Origin: Solanum dulcamara
Lineage: Eukaryota > Streptophyta > Magnoliopsida > Solanales > Solanaceae
NCBI RefSeq assembly: GCF_947179165.1
Contig: NC_077245.1
Span: 41,471,286-41,535,285 of the forward strand
Reading direction: 5' to 3'
Length of the DNA: 64,000 bases
Shown: positions 12,915 through 25,022 of the stretch, one piece after another
Position numbering within the stretch: the first letter of the stretch is position 1
How the letters are laid out: each line of letters starts with the position of its first letter
The notes under the pieces: generated by a model
Databases searched by the model: none
Told to the model about the DNA's origin: nothing
What the model saw: only the letters and a program-made list of their open reading frames with translations
Made by a program: the position numbers and the translations under genes

Positions 12915-12953
12915 TCAGTACATATATCGTACTGACCCTCTTTCTTCGAGGGG
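12915..12953 (+). promoter_or_regulatory. Paired hairpins in L4 with a compensatory stem change
   Basis: TCAGTAC (12915-12921) and GTACTGA (12929-12935) form a perfect 7 bp stem. It is followed by CCCTC (12936-12940) with GAGGG (12948-12952). In the E LTR the second stem is CCCCC with GGGGG, so the C-G to T-A change here keeps pairing. Function is unknown. Confidence 0.65.
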
Positions 12954-13496
12954 CTGCGTTTCGTGCCCGCAGGTACAGATATTCATTTCAGAGACTCGCC
13001 AGCTTAGGATTTCCGCTCAGCTATGGGAAGTGCTCCACTATTCCAGAGCCTAGCTTTTTGGTATTGGTCCTCCTGTGTATATATTTATTTGTTCAGGGGT
13101 ACGACGGGGGCCCTGTCTCGCCATATGTTGTCGTTCCTATTCTTAGAGGTCTATAGATATATGTGTGTGGGTTGTTTAGAAGTTTATTTTGGTTATGCCT
13201 ATGTGATATGTTGTAAAAGCTATTATGTTGTGGCAGCCTTATCGGCTGGCTTTCCCTTTCATGACATGATGCACATGAAAGAGGCCACACGTGTATGAAT
13301 ATTTTATCACTCACTAGGTTCGTGTGTTTGGTTCCTATATCTAGGAGGCTATATGAACATGAAATTTTTTTTAACCTATTGAGGTTTTGTGAGCAGTATC
13401 ATGTTATACATAGTCCAATTTCACTGTAGTCGACAGATAGGTACATGGGGGTCTGGGTTGGACCCCAGTCGCAGCCTAAGGGGTTGGGTCGTGACA

Positions 13497-14300
13497 TATT
13501 ACTAATAGGAGTCTCATTTAAAAATGGGTTTGTTAACAAGAACAAATACCTCCTCGTTGCCCCAATGATAAATTTTATGTTGTTAAACACCGTTGCTTAA
13601 CTGAAGAATACCTTAGACACTTAACTTACTGAACAAAATAGGAGGACTTACCTCTTCTTGGCAAAATCTGTTGCTGCCTCTAGCTTTCTCTCTAGTTTCT
13701 CTAAGTTTTCCAAAGTGAAAGGATGAAGAAATGAAACATTTTCAGCATATTACACATGTATATCCCTCCTTTAGAAGGTGAAACGTGGCATCCCTTAGGG
13801 ATAACACGTGGAACCTCTAGGGTTCCATGTGGCAGCCCTCTAGGGTGCCACCTCATCCATGCCTCCAACCCAAAGCTACCACGTGGCAGCATGGGGTCCA
13901 CTCTAAGTAGGTGAGTCACCTACTTGCTTCAAGTATGTGCATCACCTACTTGCTTCAAATAGGTGCGTCGTCTCCTTATTTCTCTTTCATGGTTTTGTAA
14001 TCTCATCTCACTTTAAGAGCCTATGTATTCCTTGCTACTTAAGCTCGATGTGTACTCAAGTAGCTTAGTTATATAAGACGTCCAAGCCGATATCTTACGC
14101 AAGTAAGTCGAGTTCCACGATTTGTTAGATGGCCTCCAACTCCTTTTAAATACTTATAATTTTCAACCTTCACTATCACAGGGCATCACATCCTCCCTTC
14201 CTAAGAGTTATTTGGTAACGTAATAGATAATAGAGATTACATGGCGATTTCCAAGAAGCTTAAGAACATGTCTCAAGATACAGAAGTATGGGATATAACA
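13497..14300 (-). repeat. LTR L3 (-), right piece, ending at the element C polypurine tract
   Basis: Begins with the second TATTA copy and continues L3 colinearly to GGGATATAACA at 14300, the reverse complement of an LTR start. The reverse-complement polypurine tract TCCTTTCCCCCCTTTAG follows directly, so L3 is the 3' LTR of minus-strand element C. The G-box region is at about 13780-13970. Confidence 0.85.
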
Positions 14301-17036
14301 TCCTTTCCCCCCTTTAGAACATTCATCCTCGAATGTTAACTTGTCCTATAGGGTTTCAGGGAGATTTTGGGCATTCTCTATAACAGTCACCATCCACTCC
14401 ATTTAGGAGTTCAGATTACCCTTGAATATAGGGAACAAGTACGAGTATCTTTTCTCGATCTCTTTTTCGACTTCTCAGGTCATCCCCTCTCTTCGATTTT
14501 ATTTTGCCACACTTCTTTGATGGAAGTCACATCCTCAGTTCGCAACCTTCTAATTTGCCAATCCAAGATGGCGATAAGTTTCTCCTCGTAGGATAACTCT
14601 TCGATCTCATGGACATCATTTATGGGACATACTCTGGGTGGATCACCAGTACATTTGCAAAGCATCCATATCTGATGGACTAGGTGTATGGTTTCCAAAT
14701 CAGGTGGTAAGTTCAATTTACAAGTAACTTTGTCTATCTTACGAGCAACTTTATAAGTTCTAATATAGTTTGGGCTAAGTTTCCTTTTCTTACCGAATCT
14801 TATTATTCCTTTCTTGGGTGACACTTTTAAGAATACCCAATCATCTACTTGAACGCTAAATGTCAATGTCGATTATCCGCTTGTAATTTCTGTCAACTCT
14901 GGGCTACTAGTTAATAGCTTTCTCAATTAGGTCTGGGTCTACTAGTTTAGTCTTCCCAACATTAACCCGATCAATAAGGGACTTACACATCCTGCCATTT
15001 TAGCCTTGTATGAGGCCCTTTGGCTGTTGGGATGGTAGCTATTATTGTAGGCAAACTCGATAGGTGGTATGTGACCGTCCCAGCTACATTCAAAGTTAAC
15101 AACACCAACTCATGACATATCTCCCAGCATTTAAGTAATATGCTTAGTCTGCTCATTAGTTATGAGGGTGAAAGGCGGTATTAAGACCTACCTATGTTCC
15201 TGACTTCTTCTTGGACTTATATCCAAATGCTAGCTGTAAATTAAGCTCCTTTATTCAAGACAATAGCCATGGGGACCTCATGTATTACTTCTCGACTTCT
15301 TAGAGAAGACTTTAACTGGTACTCTACCCTTTGGGTTTCTTCTTGTTTTCCCAATCCTTAGGGTTAGCTACTGAGTAGTACTAAAGTTCATTCATACAGT
15401 GACCTTCATAGCATCTCTGAGATCTGTTTATCATTAGCTGGTATAATTCGAAAGGAATTTGGCATATAAGTTCGCCATCTTTTAGTAACCAGTTAATTCT
15501 GCTTGTCTTGGTTAAACCATTTCACAATTTTCTTATCCGGCCTATAACCATCTAAACATGTTATCTCATGTCATCCCTTACCTTCACGAGAATATAAGAA
15601 GGTGCTCAACTTGACCTGAGAAATATCTTAGCATCATCTTGCTAGGTCTGATGTGTTATCTTGCCTTTTCCTCCCTTATTCTACAATCGATATTGGGATA
15701 GCTCTTTGGTCCAACTATGGCCATGTCTTACTTGCCCTTAACTCTAATCCTATTTCGTTAGTTTGGCTGAACCCATCTTAGCATCTCTCATCTCCTATCA
15801 TAGGGATTTTCTGTTCCCCTTCATTGGTTATTTATCTATTGCAACATCATTCGCGACTAATTCCATAGCCAATATCTTGGCTTTTAATCCAGCATCGTAT
15901 CCTTATCCTTTGTAGTATCTCTTGAGTTAATCAATACCATTCCCTAGTCGTACCCTACCTTAGCTACTATTCTAACTTCTATCCAATCATTGGTGGCTTT
16001 CAGACCTTACTAACTTGTTTTAGCAAGGAATCTTATTAAGTTTAAGCATCCATGTCTAATGTATTGTAGTGTCCACTGTTTCCATCTCACCCTTGCATTT
16101 CTCTTATCCGCTTCCCCCTTTTGATGGGGTACTTATATCTTTATCCTCTTATACCTTGCTCTATGTCTCTGTGTCCAGTCTCAAATTCATCCAATTTCTT
16201 TTCCCAACTTACTTAGTACTGTATCCTGTCCCCATATTATTGTACCACACCTTTAAATTCATACTTATATATTCAGTTCATGATATCTATCTATGGTGCT
16301 TCTGTTAGAATTCTCTCATAGACTCCATCTTTAATTAGTTGGTGAAGGGCTAATAAAGTGTTATCCTGGGACATATTCCAATTACCACCAAAAGGGAACT
16401 AGAATCCAATGAGCATCACTGTGCTCCTTAATGCTTGACTCACATGGTCTTCCTATAGATTTATTCTTAAGTTGTGAACAACTTGTCTAGTCCTCTAATA
16501 ATAGCTGAGGGTTCTATACTTTTCAACCAAAAATAAAACTCCATCATTGGGCATCTTCCTCTTCAACATGAGTTTTTGCCTAAGGCAAACTACTACTAAA
16601 GATACCTTAGCCTGAACTTTACTACTCAAATAGGATTTTTCTTTCTCGAAATAAAATTTCCCAAGTAAAAAGGGTGTCTCTTATCGATGACCTGGAGGAT
16701 ACTTACTTTAATTCAACATACTAGGGGTACTTGGTATCAACTTCAAAGATATATTAAGAATCTACGTTTCATTCCCTTTCCCTGTTCTGGGAAAATTTTG
16801 GCAGAGTTTCCTCTATATTTCTTATCTATCCCCAAAACCTGCACGCAGAAAATACCAACAATGCCTCACAAGGCCAACATATATATTCATATCACATTAC
16901 AGCCATACAAGGCTTTCAATATCATCTCATATCGCAGTCACACAGGGCTTTCAATATCAACAATAGTATAAAAATAATGTACTTACCTCATATGTCCAAC
17001 TTTGAACTGCATTTGTTACACTTTCTTGTGTATTTT
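14301..17036 (-). mobile_element. Element C internal region (-), non-autonomous
   Basis: Bounded by the polypurine tract (14301-14317) and stem-loop (14318-14337) on the left and by the terminus of LTR L5 on the right. Reading on the minus strand from right to left, it has a primer-proximal part homologous to E (16687-16971), long non-coding sequence, and an integrase/chromodomain scar. There is no gag or RT. The primer-binding site expected next to 17037 is missing, so the 5' end of the interior has a deletion. It also lacks the 5S-containing insert found in E, F and G; sequence equivalent to both sides of that insert lies together around 15780-15800. Confidence 0.8.
14480..15135 (-). pseudogene. 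Element C integrase C-terminus/chromodomain remnant
   Basis: The minus-strand frame 14480-14866 (128 codons) has DDWVFLKVSPKKGIIRFGKK, then PNYIRTYKVARKI, then LVHQIWMLCKCTGDPPRVCP, then AILDWQIRRLRTEDVTSIKE. This is the order seen in chromovirus pol C-termini. Upstream (14867-15135) the integrase core tail can be traced out of frame (IEFAYNNSYH). The chromodomain is cut short after the IRRLRTEDVTS block. It is a relic, not a gene. Confidence 0.85.
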
Positions 17037-20000
17037 TGTCACGACCCAACCCCTTAGGCCATGAATGGATTCCGACCTGGACCCCCTTATGCGTATCTAT
17101 CAGTTACACTTAAGTTGAACCGTGTGTGATGTGATACTTTACATAAAAACCTCAATAGTTTACAACTTGTTCATGTACATGTAGCCTCTTTCATTCGTAT
17201 CATATCATGAAAGGGTACGCGAGCCGACGAGGCTGCCATAATATAAAAATATTTATAATATTCCGTATAGGCACAGTTGAAACAAACTCGTAAACAACCC
17301 ACATCCATATATCTACAGACCTCTAGGAATAGTAACAACAACATATGGCAGGACAGGGCCCTCGCCGTACTCTTGAATACATAAATATATACATATTACA
17401 TGACCAGTATCAAAAGTTAGGCTCTGGAACAGTGGAGCGCTCCTAACATCGCTGAGTAGAAACCCTAAGCTAGCGGATCCCCAATATGAACATCTGTACC
17501 TACAGGCATAAAATGAAGCCCCCCGAAGAACGGGGGGTCAGTACGATATATGTACTGAGTATATAAAGCATAACAACACATAACTGAGACCATAACTGAA
17601 ATAGGGATGCAAGGGACAAGTAAAACAATTAACAAGTTACTGTACCTGCACTTTAGGACACGTAATCATATACATTATCATATACTATGCCCGGCCCTCT
17701 ATTGAACTCGGTATTATAATCATTTCATCATATTCACATGTCATCATATCATCATGTATTTTACTTCATCATATCATCATATACGACATTATATCATCGT
17801 ATATGGTATAATCTTATCGTGTATGCCATTATATTACATATGGTTCATTATGGGGCTCGGTGTCACAAACGTATTACTCTATTTTCATATGCATGCTTAC
17901 ATAAAGTATCCGACCCTTTAGTGAGAGACTCGGTGAATGGAGTAGTGTACGTCTATAGCATACCATCATAGTATACATACCATACCCGGCCCTTTAGAGA
18001 GGGACTCAGTGTTTTTTCCTTATTTTGTCATACATACTATCATATTACAGCCGACCCGGGATTCGGTGAATAATCGTATCGTTATAACATATAACATATA
18101 TTACACCTCACATATGGAATCGTCTCCTCATGTGCGGAACTATACATATCCAGTCCAGAACGTGGTGAAAGAAGTAGTAAAGCTGCGCCCGACATAATAT
18201 CTGGCCCATCGTGGGACGTGAAGAAAGAAGGGTTATAGCATGCACGAGTAGAGTAGTGAGAAACTATATGCAACTTAGTCACCCTCTGAGACTCAATGAA
18301 ATAGTCAAGTGAACCATCACCTGAGGACCAGAAAAGTAATTATCCGAAGTGCCCTTTAGATGTCATTAGGGGTTACACCAATTGGGGCCTCAGGAATCAT
18401 AGATATGCATCAAGACAACACCATATAGACCATACAAACAAAGACACAACTTATGCAATCAGAGACCATTATCACTGTAGAGCCTTCAAAAAGAGAAGCT
18501 GGCACCTCCATATACTATTCATTATATAACAGTCTCGAGAACAGTAGTTTAACTATTTTCAGATCGTTAATGTTCAGAAGTTACTACAAGTCATGAGTTA
18601 TACCTAGAACTTATAAATGGAATCACCTCTAAACCCATGTTGTATATTACTTATAGTAAAGTAATTCCAGAAGAAAGGAGAGATATGTTTTACATGTATT
18701 ACTTTTCACTACATAGAGAGCTTAAAAGGTAACGACTTAATCATTACAGGAGTCCTAACATCAAGAAGTAAATAAGAGTTTTGACTTATACTCAGGGTTT
18801 TATGAATGGATTGAATCTAAAATATCATATACATATCATTCATAACTTACATCTAAGACATGCCAAAAGAAAAGAAGGATAACTCTACATACCTCTTACG
18901 GATTATTCTTTATCCCGGTCGCCTTGTCGTCCCGTGAACCTAGGTTACATGAAAACAATACGAGTATCAATATCCGTAGACCTTTCAGTGTCCTACATTA
19001 CTTATGAGTATTCATAAAACCCATTTCCTCGCTCGCCTACTCGACTAGTTCTTTAACTAGTTAAGGCGTTAATGGAAATGGACAACACCTCCCCTATAGT
19101 GTGCCCTATCCGAATTCCCAATCACGTCCCTAATACCTACAGCCAACCAACAACATAACCAGCAGCTCATATATATATAAAACATGGCAACACTATACAA
19201 TACAACCTCATAATGACTCGCTCGATACTACGATATCCAAAATAGGGTTTCTAGTTTCTATTTTGCAAAACCTTTAACCGTACAAAGTGGGGGGTCGCTC
19301 CGCAACCAACAGCACCCACATCCCTTTTATAATACATTTAGGCCCTGCAACACACCCCACACACCTGCAACAGCACACCACAAGCACAACACTTCACTTC
19401 AACGATAATTTAACTATAGCGACTACAAGGATAGAGTTACCCCAGAGCTTGTATCATATTTAACTTAAAACTAAGACATAGCTGAAGAAGAGAAAAAATA
19501 GGCTTTACATACCTATACCAAAAACATGCCAAGAGAAGCTTCACATACCTCTTACGGGTTATTCTTTATCCCGGTTACCTCGTCGTTCTGTGAACCTAGG
19601 TAACATGAAAGGAATACGAGTATCAACATCCGTAGACCTTTCAGTGTCCTACATTACTTACGAGTATTCATAAAACCCATTTCCTCGCTCGTCTTCTCGA
19701 CTAGTTCTTTAACTAGTTAAGGCGTTAACGGAAATTAGACAGCACATCCTCTATAATGTGCCCTATCTGAATTCCCAATCACGTCCCTAATACCTACAGC
19801 CAACCAACAATATAACATGCAGCTCATATATATATAAAACATGGCCATTAAACATTACAACCTCCAAACGACTCGCTCGAAATTATGATATCCAAAATAG
19901 GGTTTCTAGTTTCTATTTTGCGAAACCCCTAACCGTACGAAGTGGGGGGGTGTCATGTGGATACAACCAGCATATCCCCCACCTATTTTAGGACACATTT

Positions 20001-21019
20001 AGGCCTACAACAAACCCACACAACCATAAGCAGCCTCCACACACACAACGCCTCATTTCGACTACAATTTAACTACGACAACTTCAATTTTAATTGTTTC
20101 TATCGTCGAGCATTTCCATGACCTTTTTTATACTTCCATAAGTATGAAAGGTATATAATACACTACATAAAAACCCCATAAAGTCCAAATTTATAGGAGA
20201 AGCCTTACCTTACCTAAAATTGGCCAAAACTAGCCAAAATTGTGCCTCGGAACTTCTTTAGTCGCACTGAAACTGCGTAGACTGTTTGCTATTTGTTTTG
20301 GATGTACCAAGCCATGATTTTATTCTTCTAATACCTCCATATCATTGGGGTATACGCTGGATAATTAATTTACGGAGCAAAATCGGAACGTACCTATTTA
20401 TTTCCTCCAAGCTGTCATATTTTTCTGTCTAAGCTAGGGTTTGCTTTTCTTTTTCGTTGCTGAAGATTTTTGGAGAAGAGACTGAAATTATGAGTCATTT
20501 ATCATATATATAAGGGATGCCTTGGAGGTGACACATGTCATCCCTTTAGGGTGACACGTATCCAGCGATGATTGGTCACTGTAACATGCTGCCAACTAGG
20601 GGCTGCCATGTGGAAGTGGGGCCCACCTCCCCAAAGCAGGTGGGTCACCTGCTTGCTTGAGGTACTGCCACATGTCACTCCTTCATTGGTTGCCATGTGT
20701 CACTCCTTCATTGGTTGCCACACGTCGTCTTTCTCCCTTCCTCCTGGGTTCATAATTTCGTCTTATTTTAAGAGCCTATGTAATCCGTGCTATGTAAGCT
20801 TGGTATGTCCTCAAGTAGCTCAAGTATGTAAGACTTCTAAGTTGGTAGCTTACATAGGTATATCGAGTCCTACGACTCATTACTTGGCCTCTAATTCCTC
20901 TGGATTCTTATGACTCTATTTCCAACCTTCTCTACTATGGGGTATCATATTCTCCTTTCTTTAGAGTCATTTGATAGTGTCGTATCTTATCCGACTCACA
21001 TGATAATGTCTAAGGAACT
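17037..21019 (-). repeat. LTR L5 (-), 5' LTR of element C, with internal duplication
   Basis: Starts with TGTCACGACCC at 17037 and follows the LTR in reverse complement to TCTAAGGAACT at 21019. There it stops about 35 bp short of the LTR start, where LTR L6 begins. Its 3983 bp are longer than the other copies because a segment of roughly 0.6-0.7 kb is present twice in tandem (about 18850-19430 and 19440-20110). The hairpin pair is at about 17515-17560 and the G-box region at about 20520-20730. Confidence 0.82.
18850..20110. repeat. Tandem duplication of about 0.65 kb inside LTR L5
   Basis: Both copies contain ACATACCTCTTACGG, the CTAGTTCTTTAACTAGTTAA motif and CCAAAATAGGGTTTCTAG in the same order, near 18890/19545, 19045/19700 and 19235/19890. 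The junction near 19430 jumps from ATAGCGACTACAA back to GATAGAGTTACCCC. The copies are diverged, so the duplication is old. Confidence 0.8.
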
Positions 21020-21425
21020 TGTTATGACCCAACCCCATAGGCAGTGATTGGGGTCCGACCTGGACCCCCATATACATATATACCAGTTGTGGTCAAATCG
21101 AGATGTAAATAAAATAATACGATACAACATAGCCCTATTGGGCAATAACATTTTCATAAACTTGTAGCCCCCTTCATTGGTATCATATCATGAAGGGGAA
21201 CGCAAGTTGATAAGGCTTCCATAGCATAATAACATATGTCGTATATCATGTAGACCCAGCTGAACTAAACTGGCATATACAACCCACATATACATGTCTG
21301 CAGACCTCTAAAAATATTAATGACAACATATGGTGGGACAGGGGCCCCATCGTACCCCTAGATAAATAAAACAATGATATACATTAGTGGCCAGTGCCAA
21401 AAACTAGGCTCCAATACTTTTTCAT
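21020..21425 (-). repeat. LTR fragment L6 (-), last ~0.4 kb of an LTR
   Basis: Begins with TGTTATGACCC, which is TGTCACGACCC with two C-to-T changes, so the terminus is intact apart from deamination. It runs to CTAGGCTCCAATAC at 21425, corresponding to a point about 0.4 kb from the LTR end, and there joins 5S rRNA-like sequence. The other nearly 90 percent of the LTR is absent. Confidence 0.8.
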
Positions 21426-21525
21426 TTCCCAGGAGGTCACCCATCCCAGTGCTACTCTCACCCAAGCACGCTTAACTTCGGAGTTTTGACGAAATCCGAT
21501 GCATTGGTCGGGTATGATCGCGTCC
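21426..21525 (-). pseudogene. 5S rRNA-derived sequence (3' truncated), sense to element D
   Basis: Read on the minus strand this is GCGATCATACC..., then AACTCCGAAGTTAAGCGTGC, then GATGGGTGACCTCCTGGGAA. It has about 12 mismatches over ~97 positions against my recollection of plant 5S rRNA. The internal promoter region (box A around AGTTAAGCGTGCTTGGG and box C around GATGGGTGACC) is largely preserved. About the last 18 nt of 5S are missing, replaced by ATGAAAAAG and then LTR sequence (L6). It is probably a pseudogene captured at a recombination or template-switch junction. It is better preserved than, and opposite in orientation to, the 5S copies in E, F and G. Confidence 0.85.
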
Positions 21526-22732
21526 ATCCCTTATGGGGTCTTGTTTAAAGTTTAAGCGTTCTCATTTACATACGATAGCGTCAGTTGATTTTCTCTTACA
21601 CTTATAATTCTCTTGTCCACTTCCCCCCTTTTAGGATGTACCCATGTCATCCTCCATTTATTTTCAGCTATTCACACGCGGATGATTCTACTCCAACATT
21701 TTTTATATGCTGCATCATGTCCACTTCTTCTGTTAGATCATCCATACGTTTGGTTGCTCTTATAAGAATCTCTAGCACAACCATAGGGTGCTTTGGTATT
21801 CACAATATATCATATAAAATCTCATCTAACGGTTGGTACTCGAGTAATATCCGTAATGTAGCAGTGCATTCAAAGCCATATTCCATTCATCCAAATCAGT
21901 AATTGGCTCGTGCCCATTATTGGTTCAAATTCTCCACTCAGGAGTACTTATACTTTAATGATCCGTGTTTCAAGCTTCATCATAACACTAGCCTGATTCT
22001 AGTGGATACCACTTATTCTTCTAATAACCTCATAATGCAGCAGTTCATCTGTAAATTGACATTCTCTTTTCTTGCAGGATCTCACTAATCTCCAAAATAG
22101 AGTCACGTATACCCAATAATTCTTTATGCCTCATGAGCTTTCATCTTTGTCGTGTGCTTAAGGCTCACTTCTAATCCTGCTTAAAATCATATCAACTTCG
22201 TTTTAGTAGTGGCCTTATCTTATCACCTCTTTATCGTACTATACCTCTTGTTCGTAACTGTCTATTTCCCTTTTCGTTCGATACTCATACTTAATTAATC
22301 ACATCTATCTCGAGTACCTCCCTTGGTAATCCTTTCACTCCTCTTGTCTATGTCCATTTGTTTTTGTGTACAAGGAGTTCCATGTTGCTCCTATATCCTC
22401 CAAAAAACATTAGTTTTACATGACCTTCCTTTCTTCTTTTCAAAACATTTCTTGTTTATCTCTATCTGCTCTTACTATACCAGTCATTTCTGGCATTCAT
22501 CCTATCGTGTCGCTCATTTTCACTTTTGCTACCCTTTGACCTTTTATTCTAAACTTTCCCTATAAACTTGTGCAAGTCCCTCTTATCCGTTCACTATTTT
22601 CCCTTCTATTCTTCCTAAATCACCTCGTATCATTCAATTACTTCTTTACTAGGCTTTCCTTACTCTCATAAAGATCTTCGTTATATTCACATAGTATCAT
22701 GTTCACATTCAATCCCATAGTATAACACTGTA
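21526..22732 (-). mobile_element. Element D internal region, left part
   Basis: Non-coding, pyrimidine-rich on this strand. The start (GTTTAAGCG ... CACTTCCCCCCTTTTAGG near 21550-21640) aligns in the same orientation with the element C interior at 16035-16120 and F at 53950-54020. The longest open frame is 105 codons and is not recognisable. It is interrupted by the LINE poly(T) at about 22733 and resumes at about 29640. Confidence 0.65.
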
Positions 22733-22984
22733 CTTCTTTTTTTTAATAAAATTTTCATCTTATATATATAAAAGTAAACTGACGAGTACAAGGAGGGGGA
22801 CGTGAAAGGCCTTACCTCCGAAAATAAAATGGAAGATATGTAATGAGAGGACTCCTCTTGACTAGGAAGATCAAGTATAGGAAACTAGTTCTATTCAACT
22901 AAGGTACAAAACCTAGCTAAATTGAAGAAAATCAAGTATACCCAATTTCCTTTGCATGGGTCGAGATCGGTCATATCTTCTGTG

Positions 22985-23360
22985 ATGCTCGACTAACGTT
23001 TCCGAGAATCCATTCGGGCTTTACATTCTTGTGTCCATATAATAGCTAACATACAAGTTGTTGAAAGTTGTTAAAATTCGGATTTTGCCAAAGAAGAAGA
23101 AATAAAGGGGTTCCATAAGAATCGACTATCTTTTTCAAGGTCGCTCGACTAACGTCTTTGATTCTCCGTTCGGGCTGAAATTTCTTAGGCTCTATAATTG
23201 TTGTAGTTGTTGTATTCTTGAAAAATTTGGAGCATTTTTGATGATGTATACTGTTGCTCCTCTTGAGAGTTACTATTCTGCTTGCAACATCAGCTGTCTT
23301 TTTCAATATCGCTTGACTAACGTCTCCGGTTATCCATTCGAGCTGAAATTTCTTGGGCTC
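22985..23360 (-). repeat. Three repeats in the LINE 3' UTR
   Basis: The motif CTCGACTAACGT(C/T)T...ATCCATTCGGGCT recurs at about 22989, 23147 and 23311, spaced about 160 bp. Each copy continues with a TTCTTGGGCTC-like stretch in the last two. It is an imperfect tandem array specific to the 3' UTR. Confidence 0.75.
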
Positions 23361-24203
23361 AACCATCTTTGGGGATGCTAATATCCTGCAAAATTTGGAG
23401 GATTTTGGATGTTACATGATGCATGTTGTTGAGGGCTGATGGCTGCTGCAGAGGTTTGTTTCTGGCATCTGCTTCTCCTTAGTTTTGACAAAGTTGTTGT
23501 ACGGAACAGCTTCTCTTGTTTTTGATCTTGAGATCTTGCTGAATCTGTAGAGCTGCATATCTGCAAGTTGTTCAAATTATCACAACTGGAGTGTGTTGTT
23601 AATCTGTACTGATAAACGGACAAACACAGATGGCTCAAGAGGTGCAATTTCAAGTTGGTAGGAGTTGTTGAGAGGTGTTCCTAATGAATGCTTTTGGATT
23701 GTTGTAACTGTTGTAATCTTGGAAGAGGCTGGAATGTTGTTCCTGCTGTAGTTTGTTACCTGCACAGAAACAAAAACAAAAGGCAAAATGTGGAAACAAT
23801 TCTGTCACCCCAAAAAGAAGCACTTCCCTTGTGGCTCCTCTTGTTGTTACAGATGTAGAAAAATTCCAGGATGTGTCATGTGATGTCTCTGCACAGACCA
23901 GCAAACAAAAACAAAAACAAGAACTTGAATGTGTCCCATGTGTGTTGCAAGGAAACCAGCCTGGGCTTCCAATCAAGATTCCTATTCCTGTTAAGCCAAG
24001 AAGGAAGAGAAGACAAAATATAAACTACTCTATTCCTTACCTCTAAAGTTAGACTGGTTATTCTAAGAAAATAATAAAGATAGTAATAAGGAAGGGAGAT
24101 TTTCCTTTTGCCAGGAGTTCTAACTATGAGATCTTCAAGGTATTTATAGCTATGAATAGACAAAACCATGTTGAAGTTTGAGTTAGAACCAAAATGGAAT
24201 GAG

Positions 24204-25022
24204 TTAGGGAGGTTTCTTGATTCTCCTGAGTTTTTTTCTTCTGAAAGAAGGCATTTCCAGCTTGTCCATCTCAAGGTATGCCTTAGTTTGTTTGGGGAGA
24301 TCATGCAAAGTGAAATAGAGTTTAGGTGATTTGCATTTATGGCTGTGTTTGGATAAGACATCAGCTGTGTAGTTTGCTTCTTTAAGGATGTGTTTACAGC
24401 TGAAAGTTTGGAATTGGTTGATGATGTTGTTTAAATTGTCCAGCAGCTCCTTTATTGACCAAGGGGGTTTTTCTTCTTGCTGTAACCACCTGATTAGGAG
24501 TTGAGAATCTACCTTTAACTCTACCTGTAAATAACCAAGATGAATACACCAAGATAGACCAAAGATAGCAGACCTGATTTCTGCTTGGTTGTTAGTTCCT
24601 TCCCCCAATGGAACTGCATAGGCAAAGATAAGGTCACTATGAGTATTTCTAAGTATTCCTCCTCCACCAATGTTGCTTGGGTTGTTAAGGGCACTACCAT
24701 CTGTATTTAGCTTTACCATGTGATCATCTGGTTTGATCCAGCATACAGGGGTAATTTTGGTGTCATGGTAGCGTTGTTCCACTGAAATGACTAGGTCCTT
24801 CCAATTATTTGGCCATTCAAAATAAGGAAAAGCTGTGATGAGCAGGTTAGAGATATCTTTGTAGACAGAAAATTTGACTCTTGAAAGGTTAGATTTCTTC
24901 CCTCCATATTTGGAAGCACATCTATTCTTCCATATGTTCCAACAAATGAAGACAGGGATTGCTTGTAACAGGAGCTTATGTGCTTCATTCTTGTATTTAG
25001 ATGTCCACCATCTCATAAGCAT
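24204..25022 (-). pseudogene. LINE ORF2 C-terminus: RNase H domain
   Basis: A 272-codon open frame holds the C-terminal RNase H of the LINE polyprotein, which in this family removes RNA from the RNA:DNA hybrid. The catalytic residues can be read: D108 in KLNTDGSALNN, E148 in NNQAEIRSAI, D172 in LKVDSQLL, and D221 in ANYTADVLSKH. The fold is the RVT_3-type RNase H found in plant LINEs and related host proteins. The N-terminal 95 residues (MRWWTSKYKNEAHKLLLQAI) form the linker after the zinc finger. The tail ends LEMDKLEMPSFRRK, a conserved-looking terminal segment. The domain looks intact, but it is separated from the finger/RT part by a frameshift near 25020, so the full polyprotein cannot be made. 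Confidence 0.9.

Larger units (their letters stand above)
10127..13496 (+). mobile_element. Solo LTR L4 (+) with TATTA target duplication
   Basis: A complete LTR of 3370 bp from TGTTACACCTCG to GGTCGTGACA, with no internal region attached. It is flanked by identical 5 bp duplications TATTA (10122-10126 and 13497-13501). Such solo LTRs arise by recombination between the two LTRs of an inserted element. The G-box promoter lies at about 10530-10710, followed by AT-rich TATATATCTATG near 10721. The hairpin pair is at 12915-12953, and a tandem array of about 40-50 bp units at 12527-12725 is not found in E-type LTRs. It belongs to a subtype starting TGTTACACC(C/T)CGTACTTTGG, shared with L10. Confidence 0.92.

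Noticed and set aside
21426..21525. Functional 5S rRNA gene
   Set aside because: It lacks the 3' end, has about a dozen changes, and is a single unit embedded in retrotransposon sequence rather than a tandem 5S array.
24204..25022. Open 272-codon frame as a host RNase H-like gene
   Set aside because: It continues the finger and RT remnants of the LINE in order and strand, and is followed by the LINE 3' UTR and A-tail.
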